NCBI RefSeq assembly: GCF_026210795.1
Contig: NC_089431.1
Span: 5,704,001 to 5,768,000, forward strand
Length of the DNA: 64,000 nt
Source: Rhizophagus irregularis
Lineage: Eukaryota; Glomeromycota; Glomeromycetes; Glomerales; Glomeraceae
Direction of reading: 5' to 3'
Below, in pieces: positions 36,285 to 48,940 of the stretch (within the stretch, counting starts at the first letter, position 1; each line of letters begins with the position of its first letter). The notes under the pieces were generated by a model. That model was not told the origin of the DNA, ran no database searches, and saw nothing but the letters and a program-made list of their open reading frames with translations. The position numbers and the translations under genes are program-made.

Positions 36285-38341
36285 ATGGCCAGTGAACCTT
36301 TGATCAGTACTTCTAAAATTCAAACAGATATTTCTGAGTCTTTCCAATTCGAAGTACTTGCATTAAATTATCTTTGAAATCAAGAGATTTTAACTATTCC
36401 CACTAGAATTCTGAAACTCAATCCTTGCAGTATTTACCAAGAAGTAATTCTAAAATTCTGATTTCAATCGTTTGTTGTGTTGAAATTGCAAACACCTTTT
36501 TCACTGCTAATGTTTTGAGAAGTATATTATGCAAGTAGAAACTGAACCACCTCTTATATGTCCTTCATATAATGTAGTAATCATTAAACTGACTAGAGAA
36601 GAGGTAATACTCACCTCTGGAAAATATCATCTTCAGAAAAATAATGAGGGGCTCATGACTTCACTAGGATTGGTAGAAGGTGGTTTTCGTGTTGGACAAG
36701 GAAGTCAGTTAAAGTAAGTCACTATGCAGGATCAGGTGACAAGTTCAATCATGATTGAGGATAATGAACACGAGCATGGTATATTATTTGACATTGATCC
36801 TTTTGCATTTAATCGCTTTTCTAACTTAGTTCTCTTAAAGTTACTTACTTTTTGGAAAGGAGAAAAAGCAGGGGCATGTGTAATCTTGACTGGTACAGCA
36901 CATGCAAAGTTCAAGAGGAATTACCTGAAAAATGGCATGTAAAAGTATATTGAATATATTGGTCCTCTATTAAAAGATGTTTTTGACAAGTTGCTGGAAT
37001 TTCACAGCTTTCTGAAAAAAGTGAATATTACGCAAAAAGTGAAAAAAATTACCAACTGCATCTCACACGAACTTATATATTTCAATAGGCATATAAAAAG
37101 TGATGACACTTATATTTCTAATAGTAACATTGATGAATCGCTAGAATTCTTTTACAAAAATTGATGTGATGAGTTTCTAAAATTGGCAAGAAGTTATATT
37201 GAAACGCTCAATGCTATTTCTGAAACAAATTACTGCAGAAATCTTTTAAATATATTTTTAAAATCTTCAGTCATTTATAGTAGCGTAAACTTTGATTAGA
37301 AGTTCTTGGATACTGGGCTAGTATATCAGTTTAAATGAGTATAATTATGTGATGTATAAACCATTGTATCCAACTGCTTTAGATGCACTTTTAAATATAT
37401 ATCAGACTTTTCCAATACTTAGAGATATATGTGTCACTTTTCTTAAAAATGGTCAACTCACAGGCAATAACTTTGAGGAAGTATTATTTCAACAGCTGTT
37501 GAATCATCACAATATAATATTTAAGGCAACAGATTTGAATGGAGATTATCGTACAATGAATGTATATATCTAGTTTAAACACTTCACTATTCTTGAAAAA
37601 GATTAGTTTGCTTCTGAACCACAACACAACCAGTCCTTGGTCTGTAGTTTTGCACAATATTTATGGTTTGATTTTATAGTTGAACACACATTCATTCAAG
37701 TTTCTGTCACCCTAAAGCTCTGAACGGTTTGGTTCAGTTCCATTTTTCGGTTCTTTTCTGATTGGTCAGAATCCGTTTTATACAATAACTCGTCATCCAG
37801 TAATCGTAGAAACCCGATCTATAGTTCGTTGGAATCGTCTCATTGAAACGGTTCGAATAGTACCAAAATCATCTTTCTAGCATCGATAGATGGCAAGTTA
37901 ATTTTGCCAATTTTTCAAAAAATAACTCGCCATCTATCGATGCTAGAAGGATGAATTTAGTACCATTCGAACCGTCTCGACAAGACGATTCCAACGAGCT
38001 ATAGATCGGGTTTCTACGATTACTGGATGGCGAGTTATTGCGCAAAACGGATTCTGACCAATCAGAAAAGAACTGAAAAATGGAACTGAACCAAACCGTT
38101 CAGAGCTTTAGTCAGCCCTTTCAACTAGCATAATAGAGATTCTACAGATATCATTAAAGCATTTGAACCCTATGGCAATTATGTGAAAAATCAGATTGAA
38201 ATATATCTGGACGCAATGTTTGGTAGTTAATATATGGCAAAATTTGAAAACAGCCGCTTTGATATTTGTAAAAATAGTGATCCTGTATTAGACTTCCATA
38301 TCGTTTATATTACAGATTCTACTTATCATATCACATTATGA
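36285..38341 (+). pseudogene. Crinkler (CRN)-like protein, pseudogene
   Basis: Fragments in all three plus frames follow the order of a family I know as Crinkler/CRN-like in Rhizophagus. They are an N-terminal part from the ATG at 36285, LTREEVILTSGKYHLQKN (about 36590), a segment ending FKRNYLKNG (36724-36942), LYPTALDALLNIYQTFP and FEEVLFQQLLNHHNI (37349-37573), FIQVSVT just before 37711, DSTDIIKAF and NQIEIYLDAMFG after 38112, and VLDFHIVYI near 38300. Stops and frameshifts interrupt it repeatedly. A 400-bp foldback element splits it within the FIQVS block. CRN proteins are secreted or host-directed effectors in oomycetes; the role in symbiotic fungi is less clear. This copy is dead. The assignment is from memory of the family. 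Confidence 0.65.
37712..38111. mobile_element. Foldback element, nearly complete palindrome
   Basis: Arms of about 185 bp are complementary over almost the whole length (left end CTAAAGCTCTGAACGGTT, right end its complement, about 30 bp of loop). Flanks TCACC (37707-37711) and TCAGC (38112-38116) match at 4 of 5 bases. The host CRN reading frame reads on correctly when the element and one flank copy are removed, which confirms it is an insertion. Confidence 0.85.
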
Positions 38342-38399
38342 ATACTACAGTTCAATGCCATTATTGTAGTAGTAAGGCATGTAAACACTTTTTTGAATT

Positions 38400-39895
38400 G
38401 ACATGACAATATTTACCGTTAATTTACTAGAAAGAGATGCCATACTTCACTCCACTAAATTATATGCTGATTGTCCTAGTGCATGTGTTCATATTGTAAG
38501 ATAATCCAGATCAAGTTTTTTGAAAATAAGCAAATATTTTAAAATATTTGCAAAAAATCGGGGATTTTTATCAGGTCCACTATCTGTTAATAAACACCAA
38601 ATAGGTTTTATTGAATCTTCATGATGTGTAAACTTATGAAAGGACTCTTCTTCTGTGATTGTCATAAGATCAACCATATGTGTTTCACATGATGTACCCA
38701 AAAAATATCAGAACGGATAAAAATTCTCATTTTACCTGAGCGTAAAGAATCATTTGTATTATCAGAATTAATTATTAGATAAACAGATGGTATTAGCTTA
38801 TACTTTGCACCTTTTGGAAAGTCATAATCAAGTACAGACACAGGCTTATTTACTGTTTGTATAGCTTTAAATGTTTTTCCAACTGCAGCAATTCCTAATG
38901 AAACCTAATATAAACAGTTTAAATATTAATTTAAAATCATAAGATAAATTATAGAATAATTATATTTACTTTAGCCTTATCATCCTGTAAAATTAAAACA
39001 ACATCTTGTGAAAAAGCTAATGCAAATGCTTTTACACCTTTAGTTAATGCTAAGCAATAATGTTCATCAACATGATCATTCATCTCATTTTTTCCAATAA
39101 CTGCCAGGCGGATTTGTGCAGAGTGATGATGCCCTTTAGCTTCTTTTGTGTTTGAATGTTGGAATTGCAAATAATTTTGCATTGTAGATCTTATCATATA
39201 AATCCTGTAATCCTTCTTCATTTTTTCGTGAAGATGTTTAATTGTTCATACTTTAATTACTTCTTTACGTCGTTTATGATCTGCTACTCCAAACTCAACG
39301 CTATTGTGCATGTTCTCCAAAAGATTGGGTTTATTTATTAAAAATGATGAACATCCTGGTGCATCATATATTTCTACAATATTTTCCTCTTCTAACATTT
39401 CCTTTTTCTTCTTTCATGCTCGTTGCTGAGCTGTTGCATTACTTTTTAACTGCTTAAGTTTTTTTTCCTCTAATACTATAGTTTTCTCAAGATCTTTAAT
39501 CTTTGAACGAAGCAAATTGTGAATAAAGTACTAATGACGTTGCTACTTTTGATAGATTAGTATATTCACATAGTCTAGCATTAGCTTCTTGAAGAATAGC
39601 ATTTGATTGATTTTGTGCTGTTACATTTTTTGAAACTTGAATAATAGTAGAAGGTTTGGAAAGAGTATTTGGAAGTGATACTGAAAGTCTAAATACAGAA
39701 TTTCATTGTGAAAAAAAAGTGAAAGGAGGAGGTTGAACAGGAGTCCTCAATAGTTCAGAAATAAAGTTATGAATAGTATTTTTGTATTTTGTTTTTACTT
39801 CTCGCCAACTATTTTGTACTTGCAGTTGTAGCTCCTTTTTGTTTGGTATTAAGTTCTGACTTTTTATCATTTCACTGAATGCAAAAGTATTCACA
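38400..39895 (-). pseudogene. Transposon-derived protein (DDE-like?), pseudogene
   Basis: The minus strand holds pieces of one multi-exon reading frame. They are 39894-39703, a part with HHHSAQIRLAVIGKNEM, DEHYCLA and QDDKAKV (39221-38970), then across a GT-AG intron (38969-38905) VSLGIAAVGKTFKAIQTVN, DYDFP and IPSVYL. After a frameshift in a T-run near 38703 it continues GTSCETHM and the SGPDKNPRFFANI region (38701-38489). Beyond a TGA the same frame goes on with THALGQSAYN. Spaced acidic residues (DDK, D-rich, DSGPDKNPR) suggest an RNase H-fold integrase or transposase of a family abundant in Rhizophagus, but I cannot name it. It is inactive. Confidence 0.5.
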
Positions 39896-41790
39896 TACTG
39901 CTCATAAAGATTTTAAGGGTTTGGAATAGGGTAATTTTTAGAGTATTTTGACTCCTAAAAATACGTTTATTTCATTATAATATAAAGTACAAAATTAACA
40001 TGACTATATTTTTATGAAAAATATTTAATTTTTAACGTGAAGAAAGTGGCAAAGTAAGGCAACGAAGGTGATGCAATATTTATTTTAAAAACATGTGAAA
40101 TGTTTATTGTTCTAAAATTGTAACATTTGTTCAATGTTATTCAAAAAATGTCACATTAAAATGGCGTAATGAATTTATTAGGATAAACATGGTGTAGTAA
40201 AATTTAAGACTATGGTGCAGTAATTTAACGGTTTATTTAACATAGCCCAGAATTACAAAATTTCCTAATAAGGAATAGTATAACATCATCATAGCCCGAT
40301 ACCTCCCTCCTTAGGAAATGACATCATTTCTGATCCTACCCTAATATGATGAAAGGATAAAAAAAATATAATAAAGGTGAAAAAAAATGTTTTTATTTAT
40401 CGTGGGAATAAAAAGAAAAAAGAGATTACATGTATTATACTATGGGAAAATTTTGTATATAAACTATCAATGATCAATCAGTAAAATAATAAGGCGATAT
40501 TATTAATCATCACTCAATAAAAATTTTATTTAAGAGCAATGCATGATAATCATCGCATGATATATTTAAGAGTATTTGTATATGAAGTGATAAATATGGA
40601 GATCACACTTCGCGATGTATACATTAATTCTAAATATAAATAAGTTAGTATTAAATTTTGGGTCTGATTTTTATTTGTCACATACCTATTTGTCACCAGG
40701 GTGGTCAACCAGACTATCAAACATGGCACACAAAAACATATGAGCTGATTTGTCTTAAAAAGAGTTATTAAATTGATTTGCACAATTTTCATTACTCAAA
40801 ATTGTTTTGTAATACCAAAAAATCATCTGATTGATAATCACTTGACTAAATAATAAGTTGAACAAAAATTTACATTTGCGAAACTTAAATTATTAAATGT
40901 AGAAAAAACCCATTTCTCATATATATGGAATTTTTAACATATATTATTAAAAAGTAAGTATATTTTAATAAAATATAAAGTAAAATAAAAATTTATATAG
41001 TCTTAGTAGCTATAAATGTATAATAAAAATATCATATAAAAGATGGTATCATAATAGATATATTCAAACAATAAAATAATTATTTTATGTTGGAATTTGT
41101 ATTACCATCTTTAGACGCAAATATATCAAGATTCACTGATCCGTTTTCTATAATTTTAGGCTCGTTGGAAAGCCCTTGTTCTGGACTTTATAGGCGAAAA
41201 AAGAGCTCGCCGATTGAATCATTAGATCCAGAGATATTTACGTTTAAAGTTGAGGTACGAACTTTTTAACATGCTTAAATGCAAGTATCTTGGGATCCAC
41301 TGATCCATTTTTTATAAATTTAGGCTCTTCGGAAAGCCCTTGATCTGGTCTATATGAGCGAAAAAAGAGCTTGCCGATTGGACCATTAGATCTGGAGATA
41401 TTTACGTTTAAAGTTGAGATACAAATTTTTAATATATATAGTAAGTGCTAAGAATTATATTAATTTAAAAGAAATATTTACCAACTTATAGTATAATAAC
41501 ATTAAATAAAAGTTTTTTAATACTCGCCCCCAATTTACTGTATATTGTATAGTATTTTGTATAATAAAAATGTAATAAAATCAATATTTTAATTAAAGGT
41601 AGACAAATCAGCCCATATGAAGGGGTGCTATGAAATGATATAGTGACATCATTATGTCATTTTAAATGACAAAATCAAGATCAATATCTTTTATTCATGT
41701 TGTCACCAACAAATTTTAATTGTATAATTACAACACATATGTTTGCCTTCTATCTTGCTTTAATTCATTATTGATATAATAGAAGATACA
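39896..41790. other. Intergenic region with a duplicated 165-bp segment
   Basis: No gene is supported; the open frames at 40550-40792 and 41087-41269 lack any recognisable domain. Two diverged tandem copies of a 165-bp unit (shared words gaaagcccttg, gcgaaaaaagagct, gagatatttacgtttaaag) occupy about 41091-41430. Confidence 0.45.
41091..41430. repeat. Two tandem copies of a 165-bp unit
   Basis: gaaagcccttg occurs at about 41168 and 41333, and gatatttacgtttaaagttga at about 41233 and 41398. Identity is visibly high over the whole unit, with scattered substitutions. Function is unknown. Confidence 0.8.
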
Positions 41791-42409
41791 ATGGAACAAG
41801 AAACTATGGAGGATACAATGGATGATACGATGGAGCAAGAACTTAATATTCAAAATATGGCTGATGCATTTCAAGCAATAGCCACTGAAATTGCAAAACC
41901 TAATCTTCAAAATACTATGGCTGATACATTTCAAACAATTGCAACTGAAATTGGAAATTCTAACCTTCAAAATATGGCTGGTGCGTTTCAAACATTGGCA
42001 ACAGAAATTGTAAACATTCCTAACACAGCCAACAATAACATTCCACAACTGTTTCAGGATTTACACCAGCAAATGGTTATACGTATGTATATTATTTTTG
42101 AACAAGCCTATTTTTAATCCTTCATTAAAGACGTTTCTAACTGTTTCTTTTATTTTTAGAGGAACAAAGAAACTCGGCGTGAGTTGGTAATTCATCAATT
42201 CGTGACCGTCATACCGATATTGAAGCGTTATTAACTGATACAGGAGCAATTCCACCTAACTATCCAGTTGACGTTGAAGCATTGGGAACACCACGTCTGA
42301 TCAAATTGATGGATTACTCACTGCTTATAGCCTGCCAGTAAATGGAGATTTACTTACTCGAAAGATCCATTTTGCAAGATTTATCGGAATAAAAATGATG
42401 ACTTTTTAA
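41791..42409 (+). pseudogene. Small protein with internal repeats, degraded
   Basis: Exon 1 (41791-42082) encodes an acidic start followed by three imperfect repeats of about 25 residues (IQNMADAFQAIATEIAKPN, then two variants). A short intron (42083-42159) leads to exon 2, which has an in-frame TGA within eight codons. The original frame continues with IEALLTDTGAIPPNYPVD, shifts by one base near 42297, and then reads GLLTAYSLPVNGDLLTRK to a TAA at 42407. I associate this C-terminal block with a repeated Rhizophagus family of unknown function, faintly SAP-like. Either a truncated 100-residue protein or a pseudogene; I favour the latter. Confidence 0.55.
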
Positions 42410-43639
42410 GTGCAGGAAAGATAAGGGGCTAAGACGAATACAATTGAGAAAGTTTTTATATATATATGTTTATGCTATTATTTTATACTAATCTACATAT
42501 ACACCCCACAAAAAAAAAGTTTGAGTTTTTTGAATGACATCGAATACCTTTATTCAGCAAATATATTAATATAATAGTTTATATTTCTAGAAAATTTAAA
42601 TGTATATCAAAGATATTACTTTATAACTAAATAAAATTGCTAAATTCGACTTGCAGATTTTTAATAAAACGATGTTTGCCAAGTATGTCTCAATTTTATG
42701 TTAATCAACGTGAAATTTAATTATGTGCAAAACTTTATGATTAGGGTCATTGGAACGAGAATTCCAAAATTATATTCCAGTTCTCAACCAAGTAAGAGTC
42801 ATGTTCAGCTGTTAAAGTAGACCTAGCGTATAGTGCCTTTCACCAACACACCTAGGACAAATTTGATGAACGTCTATAGGGATATCATTAAACGATGCTC
42901 CCAAGCTGTTTCAAATTACAGCTTCAAGTGCGCTAACTACTTGATCTCTGCCAATTCTATCCGTTTACTCAACCCTATTGCGTGGAAGGGTATTAAATTG
43001 ATCTCTAGGAACGATAAGGCAATTGAGAGTAATAGTATTAGACATTTTGCTTTCCTGAATTCAAGGGCCATGGTTAGAAATTACTTCATTAATTCACACG
43101 AAGACGCAACTTCTGCCATACATGTACCTTAATTTTTCGCGAGAAGGTTAAATGAACTTCTACCGGCCCTTCCCGCTTTATATCTAGTTTCTGGGCTCGC
43201 AGAATAATAAAAAGCCAACAGAAATATGATTAACATTGTCGTATGATGCCAAGAAACCCTTGAAAGCACATGCAAATGGTATTTTCAAACCTTTTCACAT
43301 GAAGATCTTCCTCGCAAGACTCAAAGTAACTTTACGCTTGACGATCTCGGAATTGCAAAGTCCTCACCCTTTCGTAACATAAGTTTTTGACGTTAATACT
43401 AACTTATAGGGCAGGTTCTGTATCGCAACAAAGAATTTTCACATGCCTTTCGTGTTTGTATAGGAAAAAAGATAGAGGTATGGTTGTATTGGATATATGC
43501 GAAAATTAATGTGTCACACAGACCTGCCTGGTGGCCGGAAGTCAATCTATTTTGTCTTACAATTTGTAGCTCAGCAAGAAAATCTTCTGAACTGGTGATC
43601 ACTGCTCTGGACAAATAGGGCGGACATGCTTATTATCAC
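42410..43639. other. Spacer with an unassigned open frame
   Basis: The open frame at 42833-43132 has protein-like composition (NSIRLLNPIAWKGIKLISRN, a less A+T-rich codon use than its surroundings) but no family I recognise and no clear splice sites. It could be a relic exon. The rest shows no gene. Confidence 0.35.
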
Positions 43640-44523
43640 CTAACAATTAGTGCTTCGACCCGGATGAAAACCGTCATCCGGATTACACAAAAAAAAAATC
43701 CGTATTATATCCGGATTGACCCGGATTTTGAATCCGGATCAGATAATCCGGATAGAAACCGGAAACCGGATTGGATTTACAAATGATCGGCAATAATTCT
43801 GGCCAGAATTTATAACGCCGGCCAGAATTACAATTGTGTAACATTAAATTTTCATGCCCGGTGGCTAAACTATTTTTCCGGTGTCACGTGATGTTAATTT
43901 CGGCCAGAATGGCCAAAATTATCCAAGACCACGAAATTTACATAATTCCAATTTCATTAAATACTTTTCTTTAAAACAATTTCATATTATTTCAGCATTG
44001 TCTCAGACTATTGTTTAACATTTCTTTGTAAATTAACTAATTATGAAATTTTAAACAAGATATTTTTATATACAGCTAAAGATTACTATAAATAGATGTG
44101 TTGGGTTAGTAAGGCAATTTTTTAAGGATTTGTTTCTTCTTTCAAAAATTAAAGAATCATTTGAATCAAATTATATAACACTAGTTTTAATTTTTTAAAA
44201 AAGTTGTTATAATTATATAAATTTATAATATTGAACAATTTTTCATTTAAAACAATAATTATTATTTTGTTGTAACAAAAATAATATAAAGTTTTTTTTC
44301 TTTTGAACGTTTGAATGTGAAATCTAAAATTATTTGTTATTTGTTAATGTATAAATTTAAATAAACAAATCTGATACAAACTTCAATAAATAAATTATAA
44401 TTGAAAAATCTTCTTAAACTTACTGTATTAAAAAGTTTAATATAACAAATATAAATTTAATAAATTTTAATAAAAAAATTGGTATTAGGCGCAAAAATAA
44501 TTAGCCATAATATTATTTAGATA

Positions 44524-46196
44524 AAACCCCGGATAATTATAATAAAGGTCATATACAAAAAAAGTATATTTTATTGTATTTTTAATGAAAAGGTCATATG
44601 CAAAAGCGGGTATTTTAAGTAAAAGTCACATGCAAAAATAGAATACTTCTGAATTAGGTCACAGTAAAATAAGTATATAATTTTATGTAAAATTTTAAGG
44701 TCACATGTAATTTTTCTAATAAAGCGTATATTTTAGAGGGAATATAGTGGGAATATAATATGCAGTAGTGTTACATCAAATTTAATATAAATAGCAAATT
44801 TTGCTTGAGATAATTTTATCATAATGATAACGTAATAAATTTATATTCAAAAAGTTCATTTTTTTATCACAATGTAATATAATTATTTAAATTTATTAAC
44901 TTTATTTGCTTTTCATGTCAGATAAATTTACCAGAAATTCAATATGATTTACCATTAATTATTTTTAAAATGTTAAGACTTAAGACATGCGTTTTCGTGT
45001 TTTAATTTTTGTCTTTAATGTCATTATATATCAATACAAAATGAAATATCTTGAGAAACTTTTAAACATTAATACTTTCTACAATTCCACCAGGACCCAG
45101 AAATATATATACAGGGGTAGGGTACACAGATGCGTCGCCATCATAGTGGAATTAGACGGAGTAAAGTTTTGATTTGCGTACAATTTTAGAATTTTTCATC
45201 TATAGTTAGGTCATCAAGATTGCGTATTTTTTATCAAATTTTTTATATATAAAAAATTAGTTTGCGTATTTTTGACCTAAATTTGACTAATCTTATATAT
45301 ATAATATATTTACTGTACGTACTTATTTAATTAACCGAATTGTAAGAAATTTCTAAGGGTTAAAAAGTGAAATTTTAGAAAAATATTATTAAAAAAATGG
45401 TAAATTCTATTTTTCACATTAGTATTTATAATATAAATTTTTACATTGATAAAATAATTAATAACTTAATGCCTGAAATTTTATTTGCGTATTTTTGCAG
45501 GATTTTCAATATCAGGTGTCAATTATGCGTACTACTCATATAAAAAGTCTCTGTGTACAGCTCATAGTAAAAAAATTTTTCGCCACCTGACCCCTATATA
45601 TATATTTCTGGGTCCTATTCCACCTCCTAATATTCATTCTGTTCATGTTTCAAATATTAATATATCTGATATCTTTTCTATTACTTTTGACACTCTTTAT
45701 GAGACTCTTTCACCGTTAGCCAGAATTGATAATACTGCTGAAAAGATCCTTCATTTGCAATATTCACATTTAACTTCCGCAGCTGTCTTTTCTAATGGGG
45801 GTTGTTTATTAAACCTTAGCGTTACAATTTAGACTAGCTATGATTTTAGAATTAATGAATTTTTGGGAAATTGCGAAAATTTCACTGAAAATATGGGATT
45901 TTTGATCATAGGAAAAAAAGAAATGATAATCTATAATTTTTTAATTCAGCTATAGATAAATTACAGTTGATTATTTCTACAGAGTCAATTGATGATAATG
46001 CTGTATAATTTTAATATAAAATAAAATTTTGACCTATTTTTTAGTAAATTGATGTCATATGATAAAAAAGGATATTTGTAGTACAAAATAAGGTCATATG
46101 ATAAAAATGTATATCAAAATGGCAAAATTTATGTATATTTTATTAGATTTTTAATTAGTACTGCGGATGTGACCTCTATTATAATTATCTGGGGTC
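44524..46196. mobile_element. Nested TIR element, 11-bp target duplication
   Basis: It is inserted in the hAT element. The ends are aaccccggataattataat and the complement of attataattatctggggtc. A perfect 11-bp direct repeat TTATTTAGATA flanks it (44513-44523 and 46197-46207). Duplications of 9-11 bp point to a Mutator-like element, but the ends are not ones I know. Subterminal regions repeat aaggtcatatgcaaaa/aggtcatatgataaaa words. The open frame 45485-45832 (115 codons, no recognised domain) is the only coding candidate. Confidence 0.8.
45485..45832 (+). CDS. Unrecognised open frame inside nested element
   Basis: This frame of 115 codons lies inside the 1.67-kb element. The predicted product has no motif I know; it includes a proline-rich LGPIPPPN stretch and ends in a hydrophobic segment. 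No intron is needed. It could be a remnant of the element's own gene or chance. I would not assign a function. Confidence 0.2.
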   Translation: MRIFAGFSISGVNYAYYSYKKSLCTAHSKKIFRHLTPIYIFLGPIPPPNIHSVHVSNINISDIFSITFDTLYETLSPLARIDNTAEKILHLQYSHLTSAAVFSNGGCLLNLSVTI

Positions 46197-46403
46197 TTAT
46201 TTAGATATAGATCTTTATGGATCAGCAAAATTATTATTAATAAAAAAAAAATAATAAAAATTTCATCCAGATTCTGGATCAAACCGGATATTTTTCATCT
46301 GGTTTATAATCCGGATGAAAATCGTGAAAATCTGGATATCTGAAAAAAAAAATCTGGATCAATCCGGATTGATCCGGATACAGGTCGAGGCACTACTAAC
46401 AAT

Positions 46404-48938
46404 CATTAATTAATTTAATAATATACCTGCTGATCATTAGACGCTTAATATTACTTGGCCAATAATGCTTGAATTTGGTTAAAAAAAATTAAATATAAAA
46501 GTTAAAATAAGATAAATTTATAAATAAAATTTGAAGATACATTAATATCTGAAATTTCCAATTGGAGCAAAATTAATAGATCTATGTATTATGTGATAAA
46601 ATCGAATAATCATGCTAAAAATAATGGCAGAAAATGAATATGCATAGCAGAAGTTTAAAACTTTGCATAGATATTCTTTACATCATATATAATCTATGAA
46701 AAAAATAATACAATATTTGCTCTCATAATACAGGTCTTTTACTTGTAAAGAATTCAGCTAATTATAATATTTGCTTATTAAAAATTAAAAGGTTATTACT
46801 TATGAAAGTTAGCCAGTAATGATTTAATTTGGATAAAAATCTATTTAATTAAAACTTGATATAAAATAAAATTTTCAGTAAATTTTAGTAATATTCTGAT
46901 ATATGAAATTTTTTAATGAAGTAAAAAAAGAATATAATAGCACTAGTGATAAAATTATAAATGATCGATAAATAATTGGCAAAATCGAAGTGATAAAATG
47001 AAGGTATCTGCCCTGTTGCTGCAAACTAGTTAGATCAGTAGAGTACGCAGAAAATACTTGAAATTAAATGCAGCACATGTCTAAACAGATAAATGCGTTA
47101 TATATGCTATATCTTGTTCATCCTCGCTTCAACCGATTTTCTGAAACATAATTAGTTTTTGTCAAAGAGTTTGAACAGCTTTGCTTGGTCATAAGATATT
47201 CCACGAGATCTGTAATTAATTATAGTATAATTTTGCGTGAGAGAGGTATGGTTTCTAGGATAATGCCTTAAAGCTTCAGATGCAATAGTCATAGCGTTTG
47301 ATAAATTTATAGCTCCATATGTTACTACTATAGGCGCCGTTATCACCGATATGCCACCTCTTGATAGATTAAATCTCATCTCAGTTTAATATTATGCTTG
47401 GTTTAGATTTTATATTTTATTTAACTTTTCTTATAACTTCAAATTTAACTTTCAAACTGCGATGACTTCTCTCTTATTATATAAACTTTATATTAAATAA
47501 TCAAACTGAGATAGTTTCCCATCACTTTGCTTCTCTGAACTTATAATATAACATTAATTAATTCTCAGGTGTACTATGAGCATTACTTTTAATAATTAAT
47601 ATTATTGAGCCAAAGCTGAACTTATTATTAATCATTGTTTATAATAAAACCATTATAATAACTCTTTATTAATAATTCTTTTAGTTGAGCAAAAGCTGTT
47701 GACAAAAGTCAAAACTCAGCCTTTTTATACATTTTGATGTTTCACTAAAACTATTGTAATACTAAATTATTGTGATACTATAAATTATTCTACAATGTTC
47801 TTCAATATTCTACAATGTTCTTGAATATTTGTATTACTATGAATTATATATTAAGTCACGTGCTAATTACATATTAATAAACTAAACTAAATTAAATTAA
47901 AACTAAACTAAACTATCTAAAATATAAACTATAATATCATTAACTTATATATTAACTAAATATCACTAATTAACATTAATCTACATATAATTTATTCCAT
48001 ATCTTCGGTTATACTGTTAGAATTGCCAAATTGAATTTACGGCATTACGAAATATGGATTTTACCATTTAAATATCTAACAAATCATCAAGATCAGCATT
48101 ATAGATTTACAGATTACAAATTATCTTCAGCATAATAAAAAAATATTTACTTTCTTTATGTAATTTTTGTATATTTAGCATTAAATAATTATGGCATTAC
48201 GACAATTTAATATATTACGGTATAAATTTTATATGCCGTAATTAATTTTGACGGTAAGTATAGTTACCATTGCAAATACAGTTCTTATATTTCGTAAATA
48301 TCGAGAGAGTAAATTATACTTTTTTAGGAATGCATGGAAACATTTAATACCAAGTATACTGCAATCTTTTAACTGCCCAGTTAAAATTGCATCTTATATT
48401 CATTTAAGTAACTGTCTAACTCGCTTCTCATTTTTTTTCCATTGATCTAAATGCATGAGGAATATCTATCTGACTTCAATGTTTTACATAGCCAGTTACA
48501 CTCCCATTCCAAATTCTTAAACTTTCAGTTTAATTTCAGCAGGACGGATACAAAGCATTATCATTATATCAGCAAGAGCTTGTAAATCAGGTTACTAGAA
48601 ACATTATAGCTATTTAATCTTTCCTTAACTGATTCTAACGTAAAATGGTCCAGATAATTAATGCCCTCATTTTTGTGACATAAACACCCCTCTTTTTGGT
48701 TTTCATTAGCTAAATGGGTTGTGTTAGGATCTAACGTAAACACGTAGCAGAAATTATTTTTTCTGAAGCGTTATGTTTGTGTAATTCTTTTCAAAGTCTG
48801 GAGAGGCGTGATAAGGCAGAATTTTGAGGCTGATTCAACTAAGACCTTGCATTTTGCTTTTACTTCTATTTCACTAAGATTGGCCTAAACAATACACTAA
48901 GCTAACTTCCCAATAGTCTCTTCTTGTAAAACTCGACA
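46404..48938. other. A+T-rich region without supported genes
   Basis: The minus-strand open frame at 47152-47379 (NAMTIASEALRHYPRN, SRGISYDQAKLFKLF) looks protein-like but has no family I know. The frame at 48248-48445 is likely noise. Simple repeats of aaactaaact occur near 47880-47915. Confidence 0.4.
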
Positions 48939-48940
48939 TA

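Larger units (their letters stand above)
43648..46395. mobile_element. hAT-type element, 2.75 kb, with nested insertion
   Basis: The ends are TAGTGCTTCGACC and the complement of GGTCGAGGCACTA (one mismatch). A perfect 8-bp target duplication CTAACAAT flanks it (43640-43647 and 46396-46403). Both subterminal regions carry many ccggat words, the kind of repeats hAT transposases bind. Removing the nested 1.67-kb element leaves about 1.07 kb without a transposase, so it is non-autonomous. Confidence 0.88.
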
